Program-made: the position numbers and the translations under genes
Source: Krasilnikovozyma curviuscula
Taxonomy: Eukaryota; Basidiomycota; Tremellomycetes; Cystofilobasidiales; Mrakiaceae
Reading direction: 5' to 3'
Assembly (NCBI GenBank): GCA_014825775.1
Contig: MVAQ01000016.1
Location: 62,001 to 126,000, forward strand
Length of the DNA stretch: 64,000 nt
Shown: positions 1 to 11,821 of the stretch, piece after piece
Position numbering within the stretch: the first letter of the stretch is position 1
Layout: each line of letters begins with the position of its first letter
Notes under the pieces: model-generated
The model's database searches: none
What the model saw: the letters and a program-made list of their open reading frames with translations, nothing else
What the model was told of the DNA's origin: nothing

Positions 1-3000
1 TATCTAGAAAATCAGTGAAAAATGAGTAAACTAGCGAAATTTTGATGTGAGCACCACTCACTTCTGCCATCGATTGAGTTCATCATCACAAGTCAAGCTG
101 ACTCCTTCTTGGAACCCCCCATCAGAATACGTAGCCCATCTCAACACCCAGTGATTCATCTGTAGTCGAAGAGCGATGTCGAAATCTTCACTGACGTGCG
201 CTTCCGACCAGATCTTCATCTTCTTGTCGTACTCGTCAATAAACGCAACTTCTTGACAGGCTGACCACCTGAGAAAAGCGTTATGGCCGACAAAAGGACA
301 GTTGTCGTTGTTAGCGACTGAGAATGAGATCGCTGTATTGACTCGTCGGGTGAAGTAACTGATGCCGTTCTCGAAGTAGTGATGAGCCACCTGCATCACC
401 GCACTGGAGTGTTGAATAATGGCGACTTCTGGGCTCTCAATCAATTCTGACGCAGCATCGAGGAAACAGTCTGTGGTGAAGAAGAGAAAGTCAGCACGCA
501 TTAACTGACAATCAAGAGCGTCACTAATATATTACCTGAAGGAACTCGAGTATCCGAGTCGATGATCAGGATGATTTCTCCAATCCTCACTTGGCCAGCA
601 GCAGCAACAGTAGTCCCATCGTGTTCCGCCAGAACTCGCTGCAAGACCTCCTCATACAGCTGCGACTCGTCTTCATCAAACCAGCCCTCATCGATACCCG
701 CGAGCTTCTTCTTCATCATTTGAGCTGCCGGCCGCATGGTGTCAAGAATCTCTTCAACACGAAGAGAGAAGGTACATGCAAAGTTAAGGTTGGAAGCCTT
801 CTTAAATCTTCCGCGTCGTTCATATCCACCGTCGCCGTGAGCCGGTCTAGCAACAAATCCCTGAACCAGCCAACATATCAGCGTCATTGACTTAACATAC
901 CCCCCGAAAAATACAGGACTCACTATTCCATTATCATGATAAAATTCTCTTCTGATCACCTTGTCCTCTTCAGAGAGCAGGTTGAATCCATCGTCACAGC
1001 AGAGAATTGACGCTGATCCACCTTGACGCTCATAAGTAGTGATGGCCTTCTTCAAGCTGTTGACCGTAGGAATGATGACAGCTTCAAGTCCTTCTTTGTA
1101 GACTGGCATTTGAATTGTGATGTGTGGGAGATCCTTTTGCTCAGTACGTTGAGGGCTGACACCAGAATAGAACTTGGTGTTTTTGTTGTATTGAGACACA
1201 GGCCCGAACATCTGAGCAAAGCAGGTGACGATGATATTGCAACAGAACTAGATAGAATTTACCGTCGAGACAAAGACAGAGTTCTTAGAGCAGAGCAGAG
1301 AAGTCAAATTTGACTTAAAACGTACCATTGAAATCGCGAAAAGGAGAGGAGAAAACAATATCAAGCAGAATCGTAATGGATTTCGATCAAGAATGAACTC
1401 CTTGACCAGAGTCCCTGCGAGGATGGGATTTTCTGTTAGCATATTAAATTCTCAAAGGAAGCTGTTGTTACTCACTGATTCCCAACGAGATTACAGCGCA
1501 AGTTGCAACCCAAAACACAGCATCGAGGATCGGGGCGGTGATGACGAGCGGCCTTGAGTCCTCATAAACCTCCTCTTGGAACGCTTCCAGATCCACGTAA
1601 GGAAGTACTTCTACCCCCACCTCCACTTCTACCTCCGGTACGTTCTCCTGATCGAACCCTAGCGTGCCCTTCTCACTTCGCCAGATCATCTCCATCAGAT
1701 CCTCCTCAATCTTTTTACACGACTCGAAGATTGTATCACAGGAATCATCCCAGACTATCAACCAGCCACCCTGACGGACGAATGCAGCGAACTAGGGAAG
1801 ACAGGCAGTTAGTGCTCTGTTTGAGCAGGTGACGAGCGAAGAAGCGATTACCCACCTGATGCTTTCGAGCGCTGCCTAGTTGAAACAGGCTGTCGAGGAT
1901 TTGGATCCTAGTATTGGAATTGATGGCAAGAGATGTCATGTGCGGCTTCACTCTGCAAATGCACCATGATAGTCAGATCACTAGGCAAGAACTGCTAGAA
2001 TATCCTACACAAACTCACACGTTGGACATGACGCTGTTGACGACTCTGCTTCTCATCTTGATAGCACATTCAGGATTCAGGACTCTCAGCCCTTCTTCCC
2101 AGCCTTTGATACCATCTTCCACATTGCCGTCCCACCTGCCCTTCTCGAACGTGCGATAGATGCCCGTCTTGACTCTGATAGATACGCCGCCTCCGCGCTT
2201 GTTGCTGAACCATTTGCAACTGCGGCCGAGCTGGTAAAGGTGATCCGCCATGATATCAATCGCGTCAAGACCGTCGTTGATGGGTACAGGGATCGAGTGG
2301 ACAGTTGAGGCGGCGAGGGAGTGTTGATCAGAGCGGTAAGAACCGTGGTCAGAGAGGGTGTGACGGCGAGACATCAGCGCTGGAGAAGGAACTGAGAGAG
2401 CTGATGGTGAAGTGTAGAATGAAGTTGAAGGAGTCGCCTCTTGTAATGAAGGGGGTGTCTCGTCACTTGGAGTAACGCCTCCCATGATTTGTGGGAGGAA
2501 AGGCTGAGATGGCAAATGAAAAGCGTTGGCAAAAGAGTGAGCTCGAGCATGATTTCGTTTTCCCATTTCGTGGTTAAAATATAGTGTGGGTCTGGGTGGT
2601 GGTGGGAGTTGGATAGAGTGTCGGAAAGAAGAAGATGCTGATGGCTGTTTTGACAAGACGAGAGCTTCGGCCGTTGGTTCAATGATGGATTTTGGTTGCT
2701 GTTGACGCTGAGGTTCCATCCAAGTTTGTGACTGGGAGCCTCTTGAACTGATTGAGTTACGGGAGGTCTTCCGGGAAGCTTTGGAGGGTCTGCGATTGTC
2801 GCTAACGCGGGATTCTGAACTAGAGTCGAGCGATGAGGTTGATGCGGAAATATCAGACCAAAAGATGATGATACAGTAGCGATAGGATACTCACTTAGAT
2901 TCTCTAGCAGAATTTCTTGAAAGATAACTTGATCCAAAACCCATTTCATCATCCTCCTCGTCGCTCCAATATGCATCGTCGGCGCCCCCATCTTCAGTCA

Positions 3001-3358
3001 CCTCCGAAGCCAAGCTGTCATTCCGCTGTATGATCCCCCAGGAATTGTTCTGACGAGCATCAGGTGAGATATTCTGAGAAAAACTCGGCTTATGCTGGTC
3101 AGAGAGTGTTGAAACTGAGCCTCTGGTGCTGGAGCCCAAAGAAGGCATGTTGATGTCGGACAGCACCAGACTGTCTTTATGTTGGATGAATGGACCAGCA
3201 TCCTCATGTGGAGCTATTCCTGAACCTCTTCTCGTCTTTCCTGACGCTGAAGCTCTACGAAAGAATGTGACTGCATTGGCTTTGACCGATTGTTCAAAGG
3301 CAGGGGAGAACGAGAATTGTTGGAAGGAAGAAGCTGCAGAAGGCTGAAAGGCTGCCAT
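1..3358 (-). CDS. Large GT2-family membrane glycosyltransferase, copy 1 (3' end outside the window)
   Basis: Membrane glycosyltransferase of family 2, of the processive hyaluronan/cellulose-synthase-like kind; substrate and product unknown. Read on the minus strand from ATG 3358. Exons are about 3358-2895, 2819-2020, 1952-1856 and 1793-1475, then smaller ones to 58; the last base triplet (1-3) opens the next exon after an intron at 4-57. The N-terminal ~400 residues are Ser/Pro-rich and low complexity. A short hydrophobic region precedes the catalytic core, which opens MPVYKEGLEAVIIPTV. Candidate catalytic residues are CCDDG, IIDSDT and SEDFD, and the family's QxxRW position reads DELNRW, so Q is replaced by E. 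It is a diverged paralogue of the gene at 4545-8499, transcribed away from it. Introns after the core VQ position and after DLHQK of the other copy are absent here. It is not a classical chitin synthase, because EDRY and QRRRW are missing. Confidence 0.8.
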
Positions 3359-4091
3359 GGAATTGAATCAAGACCGATTGAATGAAACTGGTTTATTATT
3401 GTGTATGGTTGAGTCAACGTGATGGTGAGAAAGAATGAGAGGCAGTTGGAAAAAAGAGTGTGAGGTTGGAACGAGTGTTATGAAAGATCACCAGGATCCT
3501 TTAGCTCTGAGAATATGAAGAAACTTATGAGAAACACGTTCAGGTAGCTGAAGACATAAGATGATAGACAATGAGAGATGGGTAACGGTGAAAGGGCAAA
3601 CAGAGACTTTGTTTTGACTTGCAAATCCTGACTGAGTTGCGCCCCAGCGCACGCAGTGCCATTCCTGCCCGGTTTAAGTAAACTCTACTACTCTTTTTTC
3701 CTTCCTCCTTCCTCTTCTATTGACTCCGTCGGTACGTTTTAGAGTTGGAGTGAGAGGATCTGCGAAGACAGGAGAATATGAAAAATCTGCGTGAGATCGT
3801 TGACATTTCGTCACTCTGTACGGTATCTGTTTTGACGTACGGATAATTTATTAAATGCCGTCATGAAAAACGAATGGCCGCCATCGGAAAGAATCAGACG
3901 GCATGGAAGCGATTGTTTTCCATGATCGCCGCAGCGCGCGCCACCATGTTTCCTTTACAAGAACGGGGTCCTGTCGATCGCTCAACCTGATCGGGTCGAA
4001 TGATCCTCAGCGAGGAGCACACTCGTCAAGCTGGCAGAAGATTTCCTTCTTTGCTCTCTGAACTCGGAGGTTTTCACTCCATCTCGCTGCC
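3359..4091. promoter_or_regulatory. Shared upstream region of the divergent GT2 pair
   Basis: No confident gene lies here. The stretch separates two divergently transcribed GT2 genes and must hold their promoters. It contains pyrimidine-rich tracts near 3693-3720 and a GC-rich patch near 3930-3950. An ATG at 3873 starts a reading frame of 38 codons that closes at 3987; I see no family resemblance in it. Confidence 0.4.
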
Positions 4092-4417
4092 ATGGGAGGC
4101 GATGGCTCTCGCGTGCGAGGACCGACTGGGATTTGCAGCGTGGATCGATTCCCTTGGAAAAGTCTGATGCCCAACAGCGGGTTCATCCACATCAAGAAGA
4201 TGCGACTGTAGAAGAGGCAAGAACGAGAACAGGACCTACTAATCACCTGTCTACCACATCAAAGTACAGGTTTTCTTTGGTGAACAGGAAAGCAGAGCGA
4301 AGTGGGCAGGCCGTTGGTAAGTTCTTTCGTCCTCAGAACTCTTTTCTATCTGATTTCAATACCCACTCAAATTCACACTGCGTTCCTTTCACAGACCTGG
4401 TTTTATATACCAATTGA
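4092..4417 (+). other. Spliced leader or small spliced ORF upstream of GT2 copy 2
   Basis: Two canonical introns can be seen on the plus strand: 4208-4269 (donor gtagaa, a near-perfect CTACTAATCAC branch site, acceptor tacag) and 4317-4394 (donor gtaagt, acceptor cacag). Joining 4092-4207, 4270-4316 and 4395-4417 gives an ATG-started frame of 61 codons ending TGA, with no recognisable domain. Two explanations fit: a separate small gene, or (more likely) the 5' leader of the GT2 gene whose ATG is at 4545, with 5'-UTR introns and an upstream ORF. The short opposite-strand frame at 4007-4246 lacks comparable splice support. Confidence 0.4.
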
Positions 4418-4437
4418 AGCATTACTGCGTCGTTATT

Positions 4438-4460
4438 AAAGGTAAGGGTTAGGGTAATAA
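4438..4460 (+). promoter_or_regulatory. Telomere-repeat-like motif ahead of GT2 copy 2
   Basis: GGTAAGGGTTAGGGTAATAA, about 100 bp before the ATG at 4545, contains TTAGGG and a near copy. TTAGGG is a telomere repeat unit and, in yeasts, a binding site for Tbf1-type factors acting at promoters. Whether it is bound here is inference. Confidence 0.3.
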
Positions 4461-4544
4461 CACGCTCTGCGCGGGTGTCAGGGCCCCCTTTTGCTGACTG
4501 GCTCCGTGATTTGTCTCTATGGTCAGCTTCCGTTATATCATCTG

Positions 4545-7500
4545 ATGACCGCCCCTACGCAGCTTCAACCCGAGTTGGAAGAAATTGGGTCACCTTCCCC
4601 CCAGCGACCTCAGCCCGCTCTCATCGTTGAACGTAATTACCGTCGACAGAGCTCGTATTTCCCGCCGCAACCTCAACCACTCGACATCAGCTTTCCAGCT
4701 AGCAGCAACAGTACAGATCATCATATTCACCAATCACCTTCGGAGTTCAGCTCTCCCAGCCTTCAAGACAGCCCGGCATTGAGTGATGTTCGAACTTCTT
4801 CCGCCGTCTATCTCAACGCATCAACATCGACTACCTCCTTCCTTCCTCATCACAACTCTCACTTCAGCACAAAATACCCCACTGACAATCCTCAGGTAAC
4901 TTTCAATGAACTGTTCTCTTCTAAATCGCCAAACTCTGTCGCTCAGATCGGTGTCTCCCATCAAAGCTTCTATCGATCTCCTGCGGCCAGCCCAGATCCC
5001 TCATCGTCGTCCCGATCATCTTTTGAATCATCGTCTGAATCTGAGACGTCTGGAGACTCCGATTTCGAGATTGATGAGAAGGGTAAAGGTCGCGAAGGCG
5101 AGCAAAGGAAGATGAGAGTGAAGGTGCCGGAGCTGAACAAGTTCGCGCTGAAGTCTTCACAGATCTATCACCTTGCTAAGAGTAAGAACTGGTTCAGAAG
5201 TGAGACTGTGTCTGGGATTGTGAGCGTCAGAGAAGAGAAGGGAATCTACGCGTAAGTCCTGATGGTTGGAGTTCGTTATAACTCTACTTCAGCGGCTTAT
5301 TTGAAAACAACCTCTTCGCAGAACCTATCCGCGACCCAAAGAGGACCTCAAAGCAGAGTCTGAAGAGATGAAAAGGTGGAAGAAAGCGGTTTCAGCTCTC
5401 AACGCGGATATCGCCGTCAAGATCTCTTCCAAACCGGTCGCCTCAATCATGTCTAGGCTGTGAGTGGCCCTCTTGACCCATAGTAGGGCAAACAGCATTG
5501 GATCTGACTTCTATATAATATCTATTCCAGTCCCTACTCAGCCCAATCGGTTGCGCTCGACACCGACACTCACATACAAGTCATCGAATCGATGCTCCAG
5601 CTGGGTTCAGCACGGACACATCAGCTAGCAGCTTTTGTGAGAAATGAAGAGTGTCTGGTGATATGGTGTGATGGGAATGTGGATGCGGTGATACAGATAG
5701 GGGTGGACTTGCATCAGAAGTGAGTTCGCTTCCAAAGAGTTCGGGAGCATGCAGTTCGATTTTAAGTGGATGATCATTGTTTCACAGGATGATCAAATAC
5801 GTCTGGTCCAAGAGGCATCAAGAGTTCGAGGATGTCGTTTCTAACGACCAAAATTCATTCCCTGAATTCATCGTCAAGTTCCCTACGACAACTAACAGCG
5901 TCCGGTTCAAGCTCGGTGAAGAGATGGGCGATGAGGAGGAGCGCTTATCAGATCTGGAATTCGATGATGATTATTCCAGCGGTGTCATTACCCCAAGAAA
6001 ATCGGCTGAATGGTCCGTCGCGTGTCGAAGGAAAGTACAGCTCTACGCTCCAATCGTTACCGGATCAGCAGTCTGTCTGAATATTGTCTTCATTGGACTT
6101 GCAATGAGTGAGTTCAGTAAACCTCTGTTCCTTTATTTGGGACTGAAGCTCAGTGTTTTCTGCTCTCCAGAAACACTCTTGTACGAATCGCTACTCGACG
6201 GCACCTACGGTCGTTGGGCGCTCCTCATCACATCCCCCTTCACCTTCATGTTGGCTCTTTTCTTCTGCATCTGTGTATGTGGGCAAGCTTGGCAAAGCTT
6301 GGGTCCAGTCAAGCACTGCCATGGTAATTCTGCCTATTTTTCTGGAGCCGCGACTGATCGAGAGGTTCTCAGAGGTAGAGAGCTGCCTCACTTCACAGTC
6401 GTGAGTACTCTTCTGGAGTCTCATGGGTGTTTCAATCTAACTGATCTGAACATTAACTCTCGTACTGTAGCAAATGCCGGTCTACAAGGAGGGACTCGAA
6501 GCTGTCATCATTCCAACAGTAACATCTCTGAAGAAGGCGATTACAACTTACGAACGTCAAGGTGGAACGTGCTCGATATTGTGTTGTGACGATGGGATGC
6601 AGCTTATCTCTGAGGAAGATGCCGCCAAACGCAGGGAGTTCTACGACAAGAACAACATCGGCTGGTGCGCGCGCCCCAAACACGGTCATAATGGCTTCCT
6701 CCGGAAAGGACGGTTCAAGAAAGCTTCCAACATGAACTTCAGCAACGCTGTGTCTCTTAGAATTGAAGAGATAATGGACGAAATCAGGCCGGTCCCCACC
6801 GAAGACGAGAAGTACGACTGGAATTGGAACGAAGACGACGAGAAAGAGATCTACGATGAAGCTCTGAGACTGACACTCGAAGAGAGTGGTGGAAGAGCAT
6901 GGGCGGCTGGAAACCTTCGCATTGGAGAGTATATTCTTATCATCGACTCAGACACCGAGGTTCCTGAAGATTGTCTACTGGACGCTGCTGCTGAGTTGGA
7001 AGCTTCTCCTGACATTGCGATCATTCAACATGAGAGTGCCGTCATGTACGTCGCTGGTCACTTCTTTGAGATGATGATTGGAAACTTGTGAGTTGCTGTT
7101 CCAGCTGTCATTAGGCGCACCGTTTGACAGCTGATTCGATATCGCCTTCCACAGCACTTTCAAAATCAACAAAGCTATCTCATTCTTTTGTGCGAATGGT
7201 GAAGTGGCTCCTTTCGTAGGTCACAACGCCTTTTTGAGATGGAACGCTGTACAGGACGCATCGTTCATCGACGAGGAGGATGGTCTTCGGAAATTTTGGT
7301 CGGAAAGTCACGTCTCTGAGGACTTTGACATGTCATTGCGGCTGCAGATGAAGGGTTGGAGTTTGCGCTGGGCTACCTACTCGAATGGTGGATTCAAGGA
7401 AGGGGTATCGCTGACCTGTGATGACGAGCTCAACCGATGGCAGAAGTGAGAGTGGTTTTCTTATACTACTTCGTTTTGCGTGGCACTACTAACCCTTCTG

Positions 7501-8499
7501 AAACCCTACTAGGTACGCATATGGATGCTCAGAGCTACTGTTCTTTCCTCTTGCTTCTTGGCTCCGAAAAGGGCCGGTCACCAAACTATTCAGAACGTTC
7601 TTATTCTGCCGCATCCCTCTTCACTCCAAAATATCTGTTATAGCTTATATTTCTTCTTACTACGCTGTTTGTCTCTTCCTTTCCCTCTGAACTTGAAGAT
7701 TTCTCACGCTGAATGCCCTCTCATTTGAATTTAGATCGCGATCGCAGTTGGCATGTCAACAGTGTAGGTCAAATCTTCTCTGTGTTTGCCTTGATGACAT
7801 TCTCCACGTGCTAAAATCCATACATATGAATAGAAACTGGTTTTTAGTAGGAGAGTGGAATCAGTCCCTGGACGCATTCTATCTTGGTGAGTACCCACTC
7901 CCAACACAACGACTTAATCAGAGACTCTGGACTGACCCTCTTCCTCCTTCAACACAGACTCTTGGAAAACATTCTTGACATGCGTATTCGTATTCAGCTT
8001 CTTTGGCAACGTGACCTTCGCACTGTTTATGTATCGATTAGGCCAAGCTGATTTCTTTGAAGGGTTGTTGGATAACTTCAAATGGATCTTTGGGTTCTTC
8101 TTCTTCTTCTCCGGGATGTCATACCATCTCACTACAGCCCTGGTTGCGCATCTAATTGGATACGACATACAATGGGGTGCAACTATCAAAGAAGTCGAGG
8201 CGTCGAACTTCTTTAAAGAAGTACCAGCGGTGCTCAAGAGGTTTTGGGTTGTCTATCTATGGAGCTTTACCAACATCCTAGCAATGGCAATGTAAGTTTG
8301 TTATTTTGTCTCTCTAATGAGAGTTCACTCTTACGGATGTTTTCATCTTTCTGTGATTCTTAGAATGGCTTCATCGCTTGTGCCAGAAGGGTACCGAATT
8401 GGCTCTGTTGCAGCGATTCTGCCTTCTGCAGTTCAAGCTGGCTGTCACATTCTCTTTCCAATCGTTCTTAACCCTTGGATGATGCGATTCCAATTCTAG
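4545..8499 (+). CDS. Large GT2-family membrane glycosyltransferase, copy 2 (complete)
   Basis: Complete paralogue of the gene at the window start, probably a polysaccharide-forming or -extending enzyme of family GT2 in a cell membrane; substrate not known. Twelve exons (4545-5251, 5322-5459, 5531-5719, 5788-6107, 6171-6400, 6471-7087, 7155-7445, 7513-7666, 7735-7763, 7834-7886, 7958-8291, 8364-8499) sum to 3198 nt, 1065 residues, with no frame break. The first ~230 residues are Ser/Pro-rich and disordered-looking. Two hydrophobic segments follow near residues 430-500, then the core with CCDDG, IIDSDTEVP and SEDFD and a DELNRW variant of QxxRW. The C-terminal third has several membrane spans (for example IAIAVGMSTV and FGFFFFFSGM). 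The donor of exon 8 (gtttgt) is weak. The start is the first in-frame ATG giving a full-length reading. Confidence 0.85.
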
Positions 8500-8924
8500 T
8501 CGTTGGTTCAAACACTGAAATTTCACCTTTAACGTCAGGGCATATAGAAATCTAGAGATGTTGTAATGATATAACTTATAGATCAACTTGAAGACTTGTC
8601 CTAAATCCAATTTCTATTCTCTTTTTTGTTAATGCTCACCTCACCTATATCTTGATCTCTGCACTCAGCGCTGCTACAGGTGACCGCGATGTTTTCCATT
8701 CACTCGCAAACTTTCTTGGTCCAGCAAACTGAGGGATACTAGAACTCTATTGGAAAGAACAAATTCCTGATGAAGAATTGATGACATGATAAGTTGGTCT
8801 TTTGGCTCCTATAATAAGATGTCTTTACCTGTATTGATGGTATTGGGATTGATCTTGCAACTGGTCTTGCATTACACCTGCAACAAGAGCTTTGAGGAGA
8901 TACTCATTGAACACCATACCAGTT
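8500..8924. other. Convergent 3' intergenic region
   Basis: AT-rich spacer between the converging GT2 copy 2 and TMA64. It must hold both 3' UTRs. I see no gene, RNA or repeat in it. Confidence 0.5.
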
Positions 8925-11001
8925 TTACTTTATTATTTGGATCCATTTCTTCGGGACACCCTTCCCTGTCAATAGATCTGTCACAACTTTCTCATGCGAT
9001 CCTTGGACTCCGACTTCAACCAATGGAGATTTGGGAGAAGCTCCATGGATAGGAGATACTGCGAATGACATTGTATAACTTTTCAATCAAGTTTCTAACC
9101 TGTAACTCGGAAGGGAAAGACAGGCAGCTCACCACTCGATGCACCAGCGCATATCTTCTTCAATTCTTGTGCGAACTCCTCTGGATCTATCAGGAAACCT
9201 TCAAGTCCAGTGACCAGAGTAACAATCTTAGCCTGTCTCTTTTTTACGGATATTGCGATGGGTTTGGGTAGTCCCTTCCTGGAAAAGCTCAGCCGCCAGG
9301 CATTAGGGCTGTCAACTAACATTAGGAACCGGGGGAACTCACTTGATAACCTCTTCTTCACCTTCCCGACGTATCGAATGAAGTCCAGTCATAGAACCCT
9401 TCAAGCGATCAAGCACTTCGTCCCTTTTCAAGATCTCCACATTCTCTCCTTTTTTAAGAACGACTTGCGAAAGCACCACGTCGAGATTGACCACTGACCT
9501 ATCCCTCGGGTGGGCCAGGTTGTGTTGAGTGATGTAAGTGTTGAGGTGCATTTTGAGAGATGCTGGCGTGTAATGTTCATCTGTCGGCAGGTTGATGGCT
9601 TCAAGCAGGGTTCTGGTTGGAAGAGTACTCGCTTTGAGATACTCGTGAACCTCAAGTTGACGATTCTTGGCTTCGGTAGCTTGAATCTTCTTCTCTTCCT
9701 TGATTTTCTTCTTCCCTACTTCAGCTTCTATTTCGCCTACTGTCTTAGATTGGAAACCTGAGAACCCAAGCACTTCAGGGTTCTTCTGATCGACAGAGAG
9801 GATAGTGACGCTGCCATCTTTCTTATTCTCCTTTATCTTCATTAGGCCGTTCTTCTCCATTGCTTTCAACCATTTTGAAAGTTTCTTGAAAGAAGAATTC
9901 TGGATCGTCATGTGCTGAGAAGATGCGTAGATGGGTCGAGATGGAAGTATGTGATTTGAATAGAATGAAGACGACGAGATTGGGAACAGACCGGCGGGCA
10001 GTAGAGTTGGAAGTGTTGAAATGCACTGGAGGAGTGATAAGTGAAAAATAACGTCCACGTCTAGAAGTAACGTCTCTGGTCAGGAACGATCTGAGAAAGC
10101 TGGGATGCAACATGCGCACCTTGAGGGCTGGGAAGTGCTGCTTCCGAACTGCCCGACGCCGCAGCATTTTCAGAAGTTTCTTGAACTGTAAGAGCACTAG
10201 TTTTTTCTGCCAAACTGTCGACTGCAGTTTGGGCTTCGATCTCTTCAAGGTCCTCTTCGGTATCATAGTCGTCGTCGTCGTCTGCTGGCACATTCAAGCC
10301 TGGTATTGATGGTTGAGTTCCAGCCATCCATAGGCTCAAGACAGGTTTCAAGTAAGAGGTGGATTCTCATTCGAGGAGAAGGAAAACAAAATCTTACTGG
10401 TCGTTCCAAACATGCAGCATTTCCACACATTTGCCTTTCCTACTCGATGCATCGAACTCCTTGGATAATCTTCCAACACCAAGGGGTATACTGCATCCTG
10501 GTATAGACACCGCAACTATCGTTCCCTTCGGTAGAGTTGCTACTTGAGCCGATGAAACGAGCCCAGCTGAGAACAAGTCTGCACCACCGATGAGTTTCCT
10601 TACGACGTGAGGGTGGGTGATGACTGTTGGAAGAAGTGTTGGTCGAACGATCATAGTGTTGACTGAAGGGTGATATGCAGCAGAGCAAAATTAGCCTTCA
10701 AATAAAGACAAAGCTGGCGTTAAGTTCACTGACCTGTGGGTATAAGCTCGCCTTCCGCTGGACCTTTCCCTTTGCTTATTCCAAACACGAACCATAGTGG
10801 ATCCCCATTCCCATTAAGATAGAGCGTGCCTCTGGTTCCTAGGTGAGTTTCTAATCTGGATTCCTTCAGAGGGTCGGGACAGAGCTCTTTTGCTTGGTCC
10901 TGTTCTAGATTGTACTGGGTACAGACTTGGCCAATGACCTGTCTCCTAGATGATGACCTAAGACTTGTGTTCGTACCGAGCGTGGGCTGCTTCTTGAACA
11001 T
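8925..11001 (-). CDS. TMA64: Translation factor eIF2D / Tma64
   Basis: eIF2D/Tma64 binds the 40S subunit, can deliver initiator tRNA without eIF2-GTP, and helps recycle 40S-bound tRNA and mRNA after termination. Read on the minus strand from ATG 11001; MFKKQPTLGTNTSLRSSSRR matches the family N-terminus. In order: DUF1947-like N-terminal domain, PUA domain (around LPKGTIVAVSIPG), an acidic linker, a SWIB/winged-helix region (FKKLSKWLKAMEKNGL) and a C-terminal SUI1/eIF1-like domain (KRQAKIVTLVTGLEGF). The last exon supplies GKGVPKKWI and the stop at 8925. Five or so short introns interrupt it. It converges on GT2 copy 2 and shares an ~820-bp upstream region with the thaumatin-like gene. Confidence 0.92.
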
Positions 11002-11821
11002 TCCTTTGACCGTCGAGGTCGGCAGCTTACCAGGTCGCGAGATTCGACTTACAACGTCTTTCCATCACCTTTTTTTTCTGAGCTGCAGAAAAGACGAAAC
11101 TAGAAGTGTGTTCTATGACTTCCAGGTAGAACGGAGAACGAATATGCTCTCACACTTCTTTTGGGTCTTGACCTCATCACATGGAGATATCTGCTTATAT
11201 CTGGAATAATGCGCTCAAAGTCGTCCAGTTTTCCACGTCAACAGCAACGTCAGACTACAGCTCAGATGATTGAGTAGATGTGGTGAAATGATGAGTGACA
11301 GTACACCTTAGGACCAACTCCTCCTCCTCAGGATGTGAGATTACGGCTCCTCTCGGAATCGTTAGACAGCACTTTGCTGCTTGAGAGTTTTAAAACAAAA
11401 TACGGCCGACAACGTCACGAACCTGATCCTCATTACAGATTCTCATATCAAATTGTAGCAAATTAAAATAAAAATAAAAATTGAGCAGAGGTGATGAGCC
11501 TCAAGAGCAGGTCCATTAGTTCGAACGCGGGGAGCCGACATCGCTAGAAATCCATCAGTGTGGTCCTCGATCAGTGCGACAGGAATTCAGTTTGGGTCAT
11601 ACTAGCTGATTAGAGGTGACATAAAATCAATAATGTCAGCATAAAGACTAAGAAATATGCTCTGGGTAAATTCTGGGGTGTATAATAAATCTTCCAAGCG
11701 TCCCTGAAACAATTCAGATATAAAAGGTGTGCCGCATCGCAATGTCCTTTACCCAACTGACAGCATCCTTGTATCAGCCTCTATAAACCCTTTTTTATTC
11801 TATATTACCACTCTTTTCATC
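11002..11821. promoter_or_regulatory. Divergent upstream region of TMA64 and the thaumatin-like gene
   Basis: No gene is supported. TATAAAAGG at 11719-11727, about 100 bp before the ATG at 11822, is a good TATA box and fits a strongly regulated secreted-protein gene. An A-rich tract of repeated AAAAT units lies at about 11462-11481. Confidence 0.5.

Noticed and set aside
4007..4246. Small minus-strand frame between the GT2 genes
   Set aside because: Splice signals in this interval run on the plus strand and the first codons of the frame are not a convincing start.
1..8499. Annotation of the GT2 pair as chitin synthases
   Set aside because: The chitin synthase signatures EDRY and QRRRW are absent; only the general GT2 layout is shared.
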